Positions 1 through 9,933 are shown, numbered from the stretch's first letter. The stretch is 64,000 bases of DNA from Methanolinea sp. UBA275 (GCA_002506105.1 DAWU01000015.1:62001-126000); one strand, 5' to 3'. Numbers and translations: made by a program. Notes: generated by a model from the letters alone, not told the origin.

Positions 1-1
1 C

Positions 2-496
2 AATATGCTCGGGCCACTCCTTAACCCGGCCGGGGCGCCATCACGGCTCATGGGGGTGTATACCCCGTCACTGACAGGGACTCTCGCAGGAGCCCTGGCC
101 AACCTTGGTATCCAACATGCCATGGTTGTTCACGGCGGTGGTATGGATGAGATTACCACCACGGGTCCTACGAATGTGGCTGAGCTTGACGGGGGCACTA
201 TTGAAGAATACACGATATCACCCCTTGATTATGGTATCCCCCTGTCCCCTGTGAGTGCGCTCCGTGGTGGAGAGCCAGGAGAAAATGCAGCAATTCTTAT
301 GAGAATGTTGCAGGGGGAACAGGGGGCGGTTCACGACGTCGTCTTAATAAACGCCGGAGCGGCCATTTATCTCGGAGGAAAAGCAGGAGATATGGAGCAG
401 GGAATTGAGCGGGCACGTGATGCCATCGAATCCGGCAGCGCACTCGCGAAACTTCACGAATTGATCACGGCGTCACAGAGGTACCATGATTCTTGA
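2..496 (+). CDS. trpD: Anthranilate phosphoribosyltransferase, C-terminal part
   Basis: The reading frame is open from the window edge, so only about the last 164 residues are present. The enzyme transfers phosphoribosyl from PRPP to anthranilate, the second step of tryptophan synthesis. Visible family features are the LLGPLLNP motif right at the edge, a VVHGGGMDE segment and the NAGAAIYL helix near the end, all typical of the C-terminal alpha/beta domain. The stop overlaps the start of trpC by 11 bases, so the two are translationally coupled. The N-terminal helical domain and much of the PRPP-binding part lie upstream of the window. Confidence 0.95.
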   Translation, partial: NMLGPLLNPAGAPSRLMGVYTPSLTGTLAGALANLGIQHAMVVHGGGMDEITTTGPTNVAELDGGTIEEYTISPLDYGIPLSPVSALRGGEPGENAAILMRMLQGEQGAVHDVVLINAGAAIYLGGKAGDMEQGIERARDAIESGSALAKLHELITASQRYHDS

Positions 497-1247
497 TGAG
501 ATCGTAGCAGCGACAAGAGACAGGGTTGAGGAAATGCCCGCAACATTCCGGGATCTGACCCCACCATCCGGACACAAACGGGAGTTGTATGAAGCACTGA
601 ACAGGGAAGAGGGGCATAATGCCATCATATCAGAGATAAAGTTCGGGTCTCCCTCAAGAGGAATTCTCAGGGAAGGCGGCGATGCAGTAGGCCTCGCCCG
701 CATGATGGAGTCTTCAGGGTGTTCGGCCCTTTCCATCATCACCGAACCGACCTTCTTTTATGGCAATCCGGAGATGATCCCGATGATCAGGCAATGCGTG
801 GAGGTTCCGATACTCCGGAAGGACTTCATTATTGATGAACGGCAGATTGCCGAGACACGGGAACTGGGTGCAGACTCGGTGCTTCTCATTGCCAGAGTCC
901 TTGGTCGGGATCTTGCCGATTTTGTGGATATGGCTGTCGCATACTCTCTCGAACCACTCGTGGAAGTGCACAACGCGGATGAGGTCAGGGCCGCCCTTGA
1001 TTCAGACACCAGGATTGTCGGGATCAACAACCGCAACCTGCTGGATTTCAGCATTGATCTCTCCACCAGCAGGCGTCTTGCCCCGCTTGTACGTGAAGCA
1101 GGATGCAAGGCAGTCTCCGAGAGTGGATATGTGTGGCCGTATGATGTGAGGAGCATGAGGAATGTGGTTGACGGGTTTCTCATAGGATCCGCGATTATGT
1201 CTGCGAGAAACCCTGGAAAAAAACTGGAGGGATTTATATCCGCGTAA
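486..1247 (+). CDS. trpC: Indole-3-glycerol phosphate synthase
   Basis: 253 residues, a complete TIM-barrel enzyme that closes CdRP to indole-3-glycerol phosphate. Active-site elements are all visible: SEIKFGSPS (Glu50, Lys52), LRKDFI (Lys112), LVEVHN (Glu160), GINNRNL (Asn181, Arg183) and SESG (Ser211, Glu212). The ATG lies inside the end of trpD. The GGAGG at 1226-1230, inside the last codons of trpC, appears to serve as the ribosome-binding site of trpF. Confidence 0.96.
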   Translation: MILDEIVAATRDRVEEMPATFRDLTPPSGHKRELYEALNREEGHNAIISEIKFGSPSRGILREGGDAVGLARMMESSGCSALSIITEPTFFYGNPEMIPMIRQCVEVPILRKDFIIDERQIAETRELGADSVLLIARVLGRDLADFVDMAVAYSLEPLVEVHNADEVRAALDSDTRIVGINNRNLLDFSIDLSTSRRLAPLVREAGCKAVSESGYVWPYDVRSMRNVVDGFLIGSAIMSARNPGKKLEGFISA

Positions 1248-1819
1248 AAATTTGTGGTATAACACGGCCTGCCGATGCAGTGCTTGCCGAAGAAGCCGGT
1301 GCTGATGCGATAGGGGTGGTTATGTGTTCGGATTCCGTGCGCTCGGTAAGCGTGGAGAGAGCTGAAGAGATCTTCGATGCACCGGGCCCCTTCCTGACAC
1401 GGGTGTGTGTGTCCCATACCACATTGCTCGAGGATGTTAAGATCATGCTCGACCTTCACCCTGACGTGATCCAGCTCTCCATGCCGCTTACACTCCCTGA
1501 AAATCTCCCGGCAAGGCTTATTCGCGTGGCTGTGCCAGGACAACCTATCCCTCCCAACGCAGATGCCCTCATCGTGGATGGGAGTTCAGGCAGGGGACTC
1601 CTGTATGATGCTGAGTATGCCGCCTCACTTGTGAGAAACAGTCCCATCCCTGTCATTCTTGCAGGAGGCCTCCACCCGGGGAATGTCGAGGAGGCGATTC
1701 GGCGGGTTCATCCCGCGGGTGTCGATGTAGCAACGGGGGTTGAGGATTCTCCTGGAATTAAGAATGAACAGAAGGTGCGGGATTTTATCAGGAATGCAAA
1801 AGGTGTGACCGATGATTGA
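1238..1819 (+). CDS. trpF: Phosphoribosylanthranilate isomerase (non-canonical start)
   Basis: 193 residues if started at the ATC codon at 1238. The frame upstream of the first standard start (GTG 1280) encodes [14 protein letters not shown], the first strand of every TrpF, including the catalytic Cys of the KICG motif. Starting at 1280 would delete it. Back to the in-frame stop at 1169-1171 there is no ATG, GTG or TTG, only ATT (1232) and ATC (1238), and a GGAGG sits at 1226-1230 with good spacing to 1238. Start at ATC (or ATT) is inferred. The first ten codons overlap the end of trpC. The IVDGSSGRG segment near residue 110 carries the likely general-acid Asp. Confidence 0.88.
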   Translation: MRVKICGITRPADAVLAEEAGADAIGVVMCSDSVRSVSVERAEEIFDAPGPFLTRVCVSHTTLLEDVKIMLDLHPDVIQLSMPLTLPENLPARLIRVAVPGQPIPPNADALIVDGSSGRGLLYDAEYAASLVRNSPIPVILAGGLHPGNVEEAIRRVHPAGVDVATGVEDSPGIKNEQKVRDFIRNAKGVTDD

Positions 1820-2984
1820 ATCAACCCGTTTCGGGGAATACGGGGGTTGTTTTGTTCCCGAGACCCTCATGGGAGCGCTGGAGGAACTTGAATCGGGATT
1901 CAGGACCATTGTCCCGAGTTCAGAGTTCCAGGCGGAGATGAATTACTACCTGCACGAGTATGCCGGGAGAATGACACCACTCACATACTGCAGGAATGTG
2001 TCCCGTGACCTTGGATGCAGGGTTTACTTAAAAAGGGAAGATCTCCTCCACTCGGGTGCCCACAAGCTGAATAACGCCCTTGGTCAGGCACTGCTTGCGA
2101 AACTCATGGGGAAGTCGCGGCTCATTGCCGAGACAGGTGCAGGCCAGCATGGGGTGGCCACCGCCATTGCGGGAGCGGCACTCGGGATGCGGGTCGAAGT
2201 GTATATGGGTGAGGAGGACATCTCCCGCCAGGCCCTGAATGTCACCCGGATGCGGATGCTCGGAGCAACGGTCATTCCCGTGAAATCAGGCTCACGGACG
2301 CTCAAGGATGCGATAAACGAGGCCCTCCGCGACTGGGTGGCGAATGTCCGTGAAACCCACTACCTGATCGGTTCCGTGGTCGGACCCCACCCGTTTCCAA
2401 CCCTTGTCAGGGATTTCCAGACCGTGATAGGAAGGGAGACCCGGGCACAGATACTGGAGAAGGAAGGAAGGCTCCCGGATGCCATTGTGGCATGTGTCGG
2501 TGGAGGGTCAAATGCAATTGGGATGTTCACCCCCTTCCTGCGTGACAGGACGGCCCTCTTCGGGGCCGAGGCAGGGGGAGAGGGACTTGAAGGAAAACAC
2601 GGGGCGACTCTCTGCGGCGGAAAACCAGGGGTGCTCCACGGGACGTATTCCTACCTTATCCAGGATGCGTTTGGCCAGATCCTTGAGTCCCACAGCGTCT
2701 CGGCAGGTCTCGATTATCCCGGTGTCGGCCCTGAACACAGTTATCTCAAGGATAACGGGAGGGTTACATACCGGGCGGTGACCGATAAGGAAGCGATCGA
2801 TTCGTTCCTCTACCTTTCGAGGAAAGAAGGGATAATCCCTGCACTTGAGTCAGCGCATGCGGTTTCCCTTGCCCGCGAAATCTCGCCCGGGATGGAGAAG
2901 GACGATATCCTGGTCATCAACCTGTCCGGCCGCGGCGATAAGGACGTTGCCCACGTTGCGGCATTTGCGGGGGAGTGCCTGTGA
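1812..2984 (+). CDS. trpB: Tryptophan synthase beta chain
   Basis: 390 residues, normal length for the TrpB1 type that works in an alpha2beta2 complex with TrpA. It condenses indole with serine using PLP. Seen: SGAHKLNN with the Schiff-base Lys85, AETGAGQHG with Glu107, and the phosphate-binding [10 protein letters not shown] around 228-237. It overlaps trpF by 8 bases and ends in a GTGA overlap with trpA. Confidence 0.97.
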   Translation: MIESTRFGEYGGCFVPETLMGALEELESGFRTIVPSSEFQAEMNYYLHEYAGRMTPLTYCRNVSRDLGCRVYLKREDLLHSGAHKLNNALGQALLAKLMGKSRLIAETGAGQHGVATAIAGAALGMRVEVYMGEEDISRQALNVTRMRMLGATVIPVKSGSRTLKDAINEALRDWVANVRETHYLIGSVVGPHPFPTLVRDFQTVIGRETRAQILEKEGRLPDAIVACVGGGSNAIGMFTPFLRDRTALFGAEAGGEGLEGKHGATLCGGKPGVLHGTYSYLIQDAFGQILESHSVSAGLDYPGVGPEHSYLKDNGRVTYRAVTDKEAIDSFLYLSRKEGIIPALESAHAVSLAREISPGMEKDDILVINLSGRGDKDVAHVAAFAGECL

Positions 2985-3775
2985 CCACACGTATAGAAAG
3001 GGTGTTTGTACAGCGAACTCACCCTCTCATGATCGCCTGCCTCGTAGCGGGAGATCCCGGGTACCGTGATTCGCGTGCGCTGCTCAGTGAGATTGACCGT
3101 GCTGGTGCCGATATTATCGAGCTCGTGATGCCATTCTCGGATCCGGTTGCAGACGGACCTGTCATGCAGCAGGCCATCCAGCGTGCACTGCGTGCGGGCA
3201 TGAACACGGATGCCCTCTTTTCCCTAATCAGGGATTTCCGAAAGGAATCGGAGACTCCCCTCATGATTCTCACCTATGCAAACATGGTGATGCAGCGTGG
3301 GATTGGTTCCTTTTACCGGGAAGCGGCTGATGCTGGTGCTGATGGCGTGGCGCTCGCGGATGTGCCCCTTGAGGAGGCTGATCCCTTTTGCACATCAGCC
3401 AGGGATGCCGGTATTGATCCCATTCTCTTCGTAAGCCAGACCACTTCGGATACGCGTCTTGACGGAATCATTTCAAGGGCAGGTGGTTTCCTGTACCTTG
3501 TTGCAGCGTTAGGAGTCACCGGAGTAAGGGATGAGATTGATCCTGCAACTGTTGAATGTATAAAGAGGGTGAAAAGGGTCACCACGCTTCCCCTTGTCCC
3601 GGGATTCGGCATTGGATCCCCGGACCAGATTCAGGCCTACAAACGGTTAGGTGTGGATGGAGTCATTGTCGGATCTGCGATTGTGAGAGAGATCAATGAT
3701 CGCGTCAACCAGCCTGATTTGATCAGATCTGCAGTCGGACAGAAGGTCCGGGACCTGGTTTCCGCACTTCACTGA
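2981..3775 (+). CDS. trpA: Tryptophan synthase alpha chain
   Basis: 264 residues from GTG 2981. It cleaves indole-3-glycerol phosphate to indole, which passes to TrpB. The conserved [16 protein letters not shown] segment carries the catalytic Glu and Asp, and the phosphate-binding ends ([16 protein letters not shown]) are present. GTG 2975 is also in frame, but 2981 gives the common 4-base GTGA overlap with the trpB stop and better spacing from the GCGGGGGA purine run. It is the last gene of the trp operon. Confidence 0.96.
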   Translation: MTTRIERVFVQRTHPLMIACLVAGDPGYRDSRALLSEIDRAGADIIELVMPFSDPVADGPVMQQAIQRALRAGMNTDALFSLIRDFRKESETPLMILTYANMVMQRGIGSFYREAADAGADGVALADVPLEEADPFCTSARDAGIDPILFVSQTTSDTRLDGIISRAGGFLYLVAALGVTGVRDEIDPATVECIKRVKRVTTLPLVPGFGIGSPDQIQAYKRLGVDGVIVGSAIVREINDRVNQPDLIRSAVGQKVRDLVSALH

Positions 3776-3779
3776 TCCC

Positions 3780-4523
3780 TCAATCTTCGGGTTTTTTTCC
3801 CAGAGTGGCACAGTATATGACAAACTCTTCAACACCATCGATTCCCAGCACATCTGCAGCCTGCTGGTCATCAAATGCCCCAATGGCGCATGCACCGCAC
3901 CCAATCTGCTCTGCAGCAAGGTAGAGGTTCTGGCAGGTGTGGCCTGCATCGAGGTGCACCAGCCGCCATGCTCTCTCGGCATAGCGCCAGGACATCCTGT
4001 ACACAACACAGGTCCAGAGGAATGTCACTGCAGAATTTCTCACGAATGCCTGCCCCAGGCATGCAGCCATGACCCGGTCAGTGATACCAAACCGTGTATC
4101 TACTTCGAGCAATCTGTGGGAAAATGCGAGATACCGGTAGAGCCCGGGTTTCAATCCATCAACCCTGTTGACAAGAAGATACGTCTCGAAAGAATGGCGG
4201 CCCCCGGCGGAAGGGACATTCCGGAGCGTGAAATAGGGGTCCTGGACATGGGCTATACCCTGAATACACCAGAGGATATACGCGAGTTCCTCAAGGGAAA
4301 GGGGATTGCGGGAGTAGTGGCGGAGAGATCTCCTGGTTTCAATCGCTGACCTGAGGTCGATCGGCGGGGTCCTGATGGTACCCGGATCAGGGAGAAGAAT
4401 GAATACCCCGTTTCCCGGAACAGGCTTCTCAAGTGGTGGTGGAGGAAGACCCCTGTACTGGTCCGATGTGGAGACGTGCTCATACCTGGTCATCTCCATG
4501 AATGTGCGGCCGGGATTGTCCAT
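3780..4523 (-). CDS. SagB-type nitroreductase-family oxidoreductase
   Basis: About 247 residues if started at ATG 4523. A longer frame reaches 4616, but its extra 31 residues look non-coding; ATG 4499 is another option. The region from about residue 50 matches the FMN-dependent nitroreductase fold of the SagB branch: IETRRSLRHYS at the FMN phosphate, PSAGGRHSFETYL, then HLDAGHTCQNLYLAAEQIGCG, a segment typical of SagB-like dehydrogenases. In bacteria SagB oxidises azolines in peptide natural products. Here there is no cyclodehydratase or precursor peptide nearby, so the substrate is unknown. The gene converges on trpA with only 4 bases between stops. Confidence 0.8.
   Translation of the reverse strand: MDNPGRTFMEMTRYEHVSTSDQYRGLPPPPLEKPVPGNGVFILLPDPGTIRTPPIDLRSAIETRRSLRHYSRNPLSLEELAYILWCIQGIAHVQDPYFTLRNVPSAGGRHSFETYLLVNRVDGLKPGLYRYLAFSHRLLEVDTRFGITDRVMAACLGQAFVRNSAVTFLWTCVVYRMSWRYAERAWRLVHLDAGHTCQNLYLAAEQIGCGACAIGAFDDQQAADVLGIDGVEEFVIYCATLGKKPED
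3788..3800 (+). terminator. T-tract terminator after trpA
   Basis: A run of seven T (3792-3798) flanked by GGG and CCC lies 17 bases after the trpA stop. Archaeal transcription stops at T-rich tracts, so this is a likely end of the trp operon. It falls inside the last codons of the convergent nitroreductase gene. Confidence 0.4.
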
Positions 4524-4716
4524 GGGAAATGAGTATGAATCCTGAAAGATAAATGAAGTGGAACAGGCATGAAATCCAATCCTTGAAAATGACCTGGATG
4601 GAGAATGAAGCGCCAAAAGACGTCAGTTTGGAGAGTGAACAGTATTGGTACTGATCAATCATGATAGATTGATTACCAAAGAACATCCACACTATTGTTC
4701 CATACGAGGCGAATCC

Positions 4717-5919
4717 ATGTCTTCCTGTTCACCATACCGGTTCTCGAGGAGGATCCTTTCGACACCCCGATCAATGATCAGGGAGATCCTGAAAGTCACC
4801 GAACGACCCGACATCATCTCATTCGCAGGCGGACTTCCAAGTCCGGCCTTTCTTGACACTGCCGGTGTGGCAAAGGCAGCTGAACAGGTACTTTCGGAAG
4901 ATGGCTGCGCTGCACTCCAGTACGCGACATCTGAGGGGTACATGCCTCTCCGGGAATGGATAGCGGGACGATACAGAAAAAGGTTCGGCCTCTCCATCGA
5001 TCCGGAAGAGATCCTTATCACCCATGGATCACAGCAGACGTTGGACATCCTTGGAAGGATATTCATCAACGAAGGCGACCCGGTCATGATCGAAGCACCG
5101 GGATACCTTGGTGCCATCCAGGCATTTTCTCAGTACATGCCGCACTTCCATGCAATCCCACTCGGTGAAGAAGGGCCGAACCCCTCAAGGCTGGCCGGGG
5201 CACTGGAGAGTACACACCCGGTCTTCTCATATTGCATTCCCAACTCCCAGAATCCTTCGGGGATTTCCTATTCCACCTGGTGCCGGGAAGAGCTTGCCGG
5301 ACTCTATGAAGACTCGGGAACACTCCTCATAGAGGATGATGCCTACGGGGAGATCCGGTTCACCAGCGAGAAGAGACCCTCATTTGGTTCACTGCTCCCC
5401 AGGGAGGATGTAGCCCTGCTCGGCTCCTTCTCAAAGATCGTTGCGCCTGGAATAAGACTTGGCTGGTTGTGCGCAAACAGGGAGATCATCGACCAGGCGG
5501 TTACTGCCAAGCAGGCATCTGACCTTCACTCGAATATCCTGTGCCAGAGGATATTGTGCAGATATCTGGGAGAGAACGATATTGATCTGCACATCTCCCG
5601 CATCATCGAGGCGTACAGAATGCAGTGTACGCATATGCTCCGCCTCATGGACGATCTTTTCCCTGAAGAGGTCTCTTATTCACGGCCTGATGGCGGGATG
5701 TTCATATGGCTCACACTTCCAAAGAAGTTTTCTGCAATGCAGGTCTGGAAGCGGGCGCTTGATAAAAAAGTGGCCATACTTCCGGGGACACCATTTTATA
5801 CCGATGGAAGCGGGGATCAGGGGATAAGGCTGAACTTTTCGAATTCTGATGTGGAGAAGATCGAGGCGGGGATAACCCGGCTCGCCGGGGTGCTTGAGGA
5901 ATATAGGAGAGCAGCCTGA
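4717..5919 (+). CDS. PLP-dependent aminotransferase, class I/II (LysN/MocR-like)
   Basis: 400 residues from ATG 4717, which follows a GAGGCGA ribosome-binding site; the frame opens earlier at 4645 but that part is not conserved-looking. Fold-type I hallmarks are visible: FAGGLPSP near residue 36 (substrate lid), PNSQNPSG (Asn179), EDDAYGE (Asp/Tyr of the PLP site, about 206-212) and SFSKIVAPGIRLG with Lys240 forming the Schiff base. Relatives act on 2-aminoadipate, aromatic or branched-chain amino acids, so the substrate cannot be fixed. It stands alone, convergent with a secreted-protein gene. Confidence 0.9.
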   Translation: MSSCSPYRFSRRILSTPRSMIREILKVTERPDIISFAGGLPSPAFLDTAGVAKAAEQVLSEDGCAALQYATSEGYMPLREWIAGRYRKRFGLSIDPEEILITHGSQQTLDILGRIFINEGDPVMIEAPGYLGAIQAFSQYMPHFHAIPLGEEGPNPSRLAGALESTHPVFSYCIPNSQNPSGISYSTWCREELAGLYEDSGTLLIEDDAYGEIRFTSEKRPSFGSLLPREDVALLGSFSKIVAPGIRLGWLCANREIIDQAVTAKQASDLHSNILCQRILCRYLGENDIDLHISRIIEAYRMQCTHMLRLMDDLFPEEVSYSRPDGGMFIWLTLPKKFSAMQVWKRALDKKVAILPGTPFYTDGSGDQGIRLNFSNSDVEKIEAGITRLAGVLEEYRRAA

Positions 5920-5989
5920 AGAGAAAATTCTGGAAGAAAACTTCTCCCCTGTGTCATCTCTTTTTCAATATTTCTGAATATTATGGGCT

Positions 5990-6625
5990 TTATTTGTCTT
6001 TTCCTCGATGATATGAATATATAAAGACTAAAAGGAAGGCTCCACATGCAGGTATGCAGGATAGTGGCACTTTATCGGCGGGTGTGGCCACATGAGACTG
6101 CGCCTCTGTCAGGGAAGGGATGGATTGCGTCCCGGAATTGGTCATAGCGAGGGTTACCTTATTCTCCGATTCACTGACGATGTTTCCCTGTGAGTTCAGT
6201 TCTGCAAAACGGAGGACCATAAGATCACTGCTGGCTGCGTCAGTGGGAACGGTACCATCCAGGAGAATCCGAACACTCACGTCCCTTGTGGTGGGGTATG
6301 ACAGGAGGAATCCATTGACATACACGCGGCTCCCCTCTTTGGGGATGACAGCACCCTGCACACCATCAATATAGACTACGACCTGCCAGCGTGCATCTGA
6401 AAGATCGGTTGAGAGGGAGAGTGTGTGAGTCTCTGCAAATGTCGTGGCTCCGGAAGGGATTATCCCCAGTTCTCCCGAGATATTGACCGGGGTTCCCCCG
6501 ATCAGGGTCCCTCCCGGGGGGTATACCTGAACCTGAAGTGGCACTAATGTCGCAGAAGCATGAGCAGCAGTCAGGAGAAGAATGATGCAAAAGAAAATGG
6601 CTCGCCAGGAGGATATGGTACGCAT
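5990..6625 (-). CDS. Secreted, C-terminally anchored hypothetical surface protein
   Basis: 211 residues. An N-terminal signal peptide (hydrophobic FFCIILLLTAAHASA near residues 11-25) is followed by a beta-rich extracellular part and a C-terminal membrane helix (about 190-205) ending in a basic tail. This is the layout of small surface proteins common in Methanomicrobiales, some annotated with DUF3821-like regions; that family link is an impression, not shown. No catalytic motif is seen. It converges on the aminotransferase gene. Confidence 0.65.
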   Translation of the reverse strand: MRTISSWRAIFFCIILLLTAAHASATLVPLQVQVYPPGGTLIGGTPVNISGELGIIPSGATTFAETHTLSLSTDLSDARWQVVVYIDGVQGAVIPKEGSRVYVNGFLLSYPTTRDVSVRILLDGTVPTDAASSDLMVLRFAELNSQGNIVSESENKVTLAMTNSGTQSIPSLTEAQSHVATPADKVPLSCIPACGAFLLVFIYSYHRGKDK

Positions 6626-6939
6626 AAAAAGAGTGTCGGTGGAAATAAAATAATTCCCTCATTCTTTTCTGTATCCTGGACTCATTGGTCCATACCTATC
6701 CTCTTGTGTGATCCCGATAAGGGTAACAGGACTTTTTTTGGCGAACGGCTCTGGGGATGAAGGAGATAGTGTAGGCTTCCTGGTGCAGAAGGAGAGATTC
6801 AACAGAACAAGAGTATCCGGATAGAGGAGTTTTCTTTCATTCAACTGAAAAACGGTGTAATAAATCCTGGAAATGCTCACTTTTTTCCGACCAACAATCT
6901 TTTTCATTATTCTGACGATACGTACATCAGGCGAAATTC
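6626..6939. other. Intergenic stretch with no supported gene
   Basis: 314 bases between two divergent genes. An 82-codon frame on the minus strand (6659-6907) has no recognisable feature and a composition unlike its neighbours. The region is AT-rich around 6830-6910 and probably holds promoters for one or both flanking genes. Confidence 0.5.
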
Positions 6940-7170
6940 TTGGAGATCAGCCCCTCCCCCACACTCCTGATGGAGGTATATGTCGATCGAATCTTCTGTA
7001 ATGGGTGCGGGAAATGCGTGGAGATGTGTTCCATGGGGGTGTTTCATGTGAATCATCGTACCCATAAAGCAGAGGCAGATCGCCAAAATCTTTGCGTCGG
7101 TTGTTTTAAATGCCGGGAGTTCTGCCCCACCCAGGCAATCGCTCCCCGGTGGATCATGAGGGTCTCGTAA
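6940..7170 (+). CDS. 2x[4Fe-4S] ferredoxin
   Basis: 76 residues from TTG 6940, or 66 from ATG 6970. Two complete cluster motifs are visible: CNGCGKCVEMC (C-x2-C-x2-C-x3-C) and CVGCFKCREFCP. This is a small soluble electron carrier of the bacterial 2[4Fe-4S] type. It has no operon partner: 275 bases without a gene follow. The redox partner cannot be named. Confidence 0.85.
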   Translation: MEISPSPTLLMEVYVDRIFCNGCGKCVEMCSMGVFHVNHRTHKAEADRQNLCVGCFKCREFCPTQAIAPRWIMRVS

Positions 7171-7445
7171 TTATCCAGGGAACTGGGGCACCTGGCAAAC
7201 ACGAATCATACCCTGGTTTTTTTGAAAAAGAGAGTCAAGCAAACCACCCTCATAGTGGAATCCTCTCCATTTCCAGGCTAATTCAGGGTATCATCACTCG
7301 CATTGAATACTCCCACTGTCATGCGGGTGTATTTCGTGTTGCATAAGCGTTTTCTCCTTCTGCGACAGAGTCATCAGCAGGTGAAAGGCAGGGTTCTGCT
7401 GGAATTGAGAATTAATCGGTCCTCGCTCCTCAATCACTTGTCTCC

Positions 7446-9167
7446 ATGATACACATGTTGATTTTCACAATCCTTGTATACTTCTGCCTTCTGACTGCGT
7501 TTATTACTATCAGCCTTGGTGTTTTTGTCTACGCAAAGAATCCACGTTCTCCAGTCAACCGGCAGTTTATCGCGGTAATGTTGGCCGCAACGTACTGGGC
7601 TTTAGGGGAATTTTTCATCTGGCATACGGGAACCTACGAGGGCATGTGGATTTGGCTGAAATTCAGCTCACTCTGGCCATTTGTCGTTGCATTCACCGCC
7701 CATTTTCTCTTTGCGTTTACCGGGCACTCTCTCTCAGGACAGAAGAGATCCTGGCTTCTTGTAGCACTTCTCTATGTTCCTGCAGCTATACTCTCCCTGC
7801 TGGGATTTCTGACAACAACCATTTTTACCGTCGTGTATGTGGACGGGCCCGGCTGGGTGTATATTCCGGTCCCGGGGAGTATCGTGTATTATGCGGAAGT
7901 TGCCTATTCGTTCATCCTGATTGCATGGGTGACCTGGCTGGCATTTTCGAGATGGCGTACGACCCCGGCAGGAAATCTCCGCCAGCAGTGCAGGCTGGTC
8001 AGCATCGGCCTCGCCATCATCATCATTTTCGGGACAATATCGGGGGTGATCCTCCCATTAGCCGGGATATATGCCCCGAATCTGGTCTTTGTAGGAACTG
8101 TGATCTTTGCCCTGATCATCACCCATGCGATCCTCAGGTATGGCCTCTTTATCTTGAGTCCCGAGACGGCAGTGCCGGATATTATCCGGGCGATGCCGGA
8201 CGGTTTGCTGCTGGTTGACATGTCCGGCAAAATAATTTCGGCCAACTCCGCTGCATCAGGTATCCTTGGGGTAGAAGAGGGAGCCCTCCCGGGCAGTGAA
8301 ATCGCGCGGTATTTACCTCATGAGGAATACCACGCAATAAGAAACAAGGTCGTGGACGGGGGTATTGTGACCGACGTGGAAGCCGTGCTCGGGCATGAAT
8401 CTCCCTTGACAGTGAGCATCGCAGGGGCGATCGTCAGAGATCCCGGAGGAGATCCTGCCGGCATTGTAGTTATTATTCGGGATATCACTGTGAGGAAGCA
8501 ATCCGAAAGAACTCTTCGTATTGCCAACCAGAAGATATCGCTCCTGACTGAGCTGACCAGACATGATATCAGCAACCTGGTCACTGCACTCTCGGCATAC
8601 CTTGAGCTTATCCAGCAGGACAGGAACGATCCCTCATACGATTCTTACCTGGCCTCGTGCATCCAGCTGGTCGACAAGATTGGCCGACATCTCAAGTTTA
8701 CCCGTGAATACCAGGATATTGGATCAAGCCAGCCAACATGGCAGGTACTGGAATATCTGGTCAACAGGGCAGTGGATGATGTCCCGCATGAAGGCATCGG
8801 CATCATCACTCATGTCGGACACGTCGAGGTTTTCTCCGATCCGCTTGTGGTCAGGGTGATCTCAAACCTGCTTGATAATGCCATCAGGCATGGGGAAGAC
8901 CTCACCTCGGTTCGGATATGGACAGAAGAGGGACAGGGAGGGGAACTGCTGCTTGTATTCGAGGATGATGGCGTCGGGATCCCCAATGAAGAGAAAGAAA
9001 ATATTTTCCTGTACGGGTACGGGAAACATACCGGGCTCGGGCTCGCAATCTCGCGAGATATCCTCTCAATGACCCGGATTATCATAAGGGAGACCGGTAA
9101 ACCCGGGGAGGGTGCACGGTTTGAGATCCACGTTCCCCCCGGTTCCTGGAGATACCTTGGGAAATAA
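7446..9167 (+). CDS. Membrane sensor histidine kinase, 7TM-PAS-HisKA-HATPase
   Basis: 573 residues. About seven membrane helices fill residues 1-235 (HisKA_7TM-like sensor), then a PAS domain (about 243-350, with IIRDITVRK at its end), a dimerisation box LTRHDISN with phosphoacceptor His373, and an ATPase domain with N-box NLLDNAIRHG, G1 DDGVGIP and G2 GLGLAIS. The RHD box is typical of methanogen kinases. No receiver gene is adjacent, so the partner is unknown. The signal may be a membrane or small-molecule ligand. Confidence 0.9.
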   Translation: MIHMLIFTILVYFCLLTAFITISLGVFVYAKNPRSPVNRQFIAVMLAATYWALGEFFIWHTGTYEGMWIWLKFSSLWPFVVAFTAHFLFAFTGHSLSGQKRSWLLVALLYVPAAILSLLGFLTTTIFTVVYVDGPGWVYIPVPGSIVYYAEVAYSFILIAWVTWLAFSRWRTTPAGNLRQQCRLVSIGLAIIIIFGTISGVILPLAGIYAPNLVFVGTVIFALIITHAILRYGLFILSPETAVPDIIRAMPDGLLLVDMSGKIISANSAASGILGVEEGALPGSEIARYLPHEEYHAIRNKVVDGGIVTDVEAVLGHESPLTVSIAGAIVRDPGGDPAGIVVIIRDITVRKQSERTLRIANQKISLLTELTRHDISNLVTALSAYLELIQQDRNDPSYDSYLASCIQLVDKIGRHLKFTREYQDIGSSQPTWQVLEYLVNRAVDDVPHEGIGIITHVGHVEVFSDPLVVRVISNLLDNAIRHGEDLTSVRIWTEEGQGGELLLVFEDDGVGIPNEEKENIFLYGYGKHTGLGLAISRDILSMTRIIIRETGKPGEGARFEIHVPPGSWRYLGK

Positions 9168-9230
9168 CGGGAGAATCCACATTCCCCTGGGTTCATATCA
9201 CCAGGATACACCGGATTTTCACATGCCCTG

Positions 9231-9452
9231 TTATTCTTCCATCACTGTGTAATCTCCCTCATCTCCAAAGAGAAAGAGGGTGTCAATGGTGGTTCCAAGG
9301 GCCTTTGCCACCTGGTGTGCCAGTTTGAGCGAGGGATTGTATTTCCCTGATTCAAGAAACACGATTGTTTCCCTGCGGACTCCCACCATGTCTGCAAGTT
9401 CGGCCTGTGTCAGGTTCTTCCTTGCACGGAACTCCTTTATTCGGGTCTGCAT
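9231..9452 (-). CDS. XRE-family HTH transcriptional regulator (copy 1)
   Basis: 73 residues, almost entirely a Cro/CI-type helix-turn-helix: [18 protein letters not shown], then [19 protein letters not shown] as recognition helix and following turn. It lies 16 bases downstream of a DUF2178 membrane-protein gene on the same strand and is surely cotranscribed. The pair is repeated at 14905-15547. In such pairs the regulator is often autoregulatory and the membrane protein is thought to control it; that role is inferred here. Confidence 0.92.
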   Translation of the reverse strand: MQTRIKEFRARKNLTQAELADMVGVRRETIVFLESGKYNPSLKLAHQVAKALGTTIDTLFLFGDEGDYTVMEE

Positions 9453-9468
9453 GGCACACTTCCCACTG

Positions 9469-9894
9469 TCATTCCCCCACGTCCCCTTTCCGGAAGAGAT
9501 ACAGCTGGAACCCTTTGGCCGAGATACCCATCAACAGGATAAGGAGCACCGAGAGCGTCTTTCCGTCAGGCGACCAGATCTGGAGATAATCTGCCCAGAA
9601 TATTCCGAAAAGGACGAGAAACGTCAGGAACCAGGACCATGAGAGCCCGTATGCCCCGATCTTCTTTGTCCTCTCATCCTGCATATAGTTCTTCTCTCCT
9701 GTCAAGAGACGAAGGCCTGACAGGATCGTCAGCACGAAACCGGCACTAATGAACGCGGAGGCAAAGCCCGGGGATGTTCCCTCCTGTGAGAGGATCATAT
9801 CGTACATCCCGGCTCCAATCATGAGAATCCCGAACACGAACATGACCGTGATCCAGGCCCTTGATTTAAAGACAGATGGTTTTTTCATGGTCAT
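9469..9894 (-). CDS. DUF2178-like membrane protein (copy 1)
   Basis: 141 residues with about four hydrophobic helices (roughly 13-32, 44-62, 80-100, 111-128). Between helices 2 and 3 lies a short charged loop with [12 protein letters not shown]; an xDERxxxI-type loop recurs in copy 2 (EDERSALI) and is characteristic of this family. Function is unknown. It starts at ATG 9894 behind GGTGAAGAG and is followed by the XRE gene. Confidence 0.85.
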   Translation of the reverse strand: MTMKKPSVFKSRAWITVMFVFGILMIGAGMYDMILSQEGTSPGFASAFISAGFVLTILSGLRLLTGEKNYMQDERTKKIGAYGLSWSWFLTFLVLFGIFWADYLQIWSPDGKTLSVLLILLMGISAKGFQLYLFRKGDVGE

Positions 9895-9933
9895 CTCTTC
9901 ACCTATGTTATTTATTTCTAACTTGTATGAGAA

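Noticed and set aside
758..1543. 261-codon minus-strand frame across trpC/trpF
   Set aside because: Antisense to conserved trp genes with low-complexity composition; a coding shadow.
6659..6907. 82-codon minus-strand frame upstream of the secreted-protein gene
   Set aside because: No motif, no clear ribosome-binding site, composition typical of non-coding AT-rich sequence.
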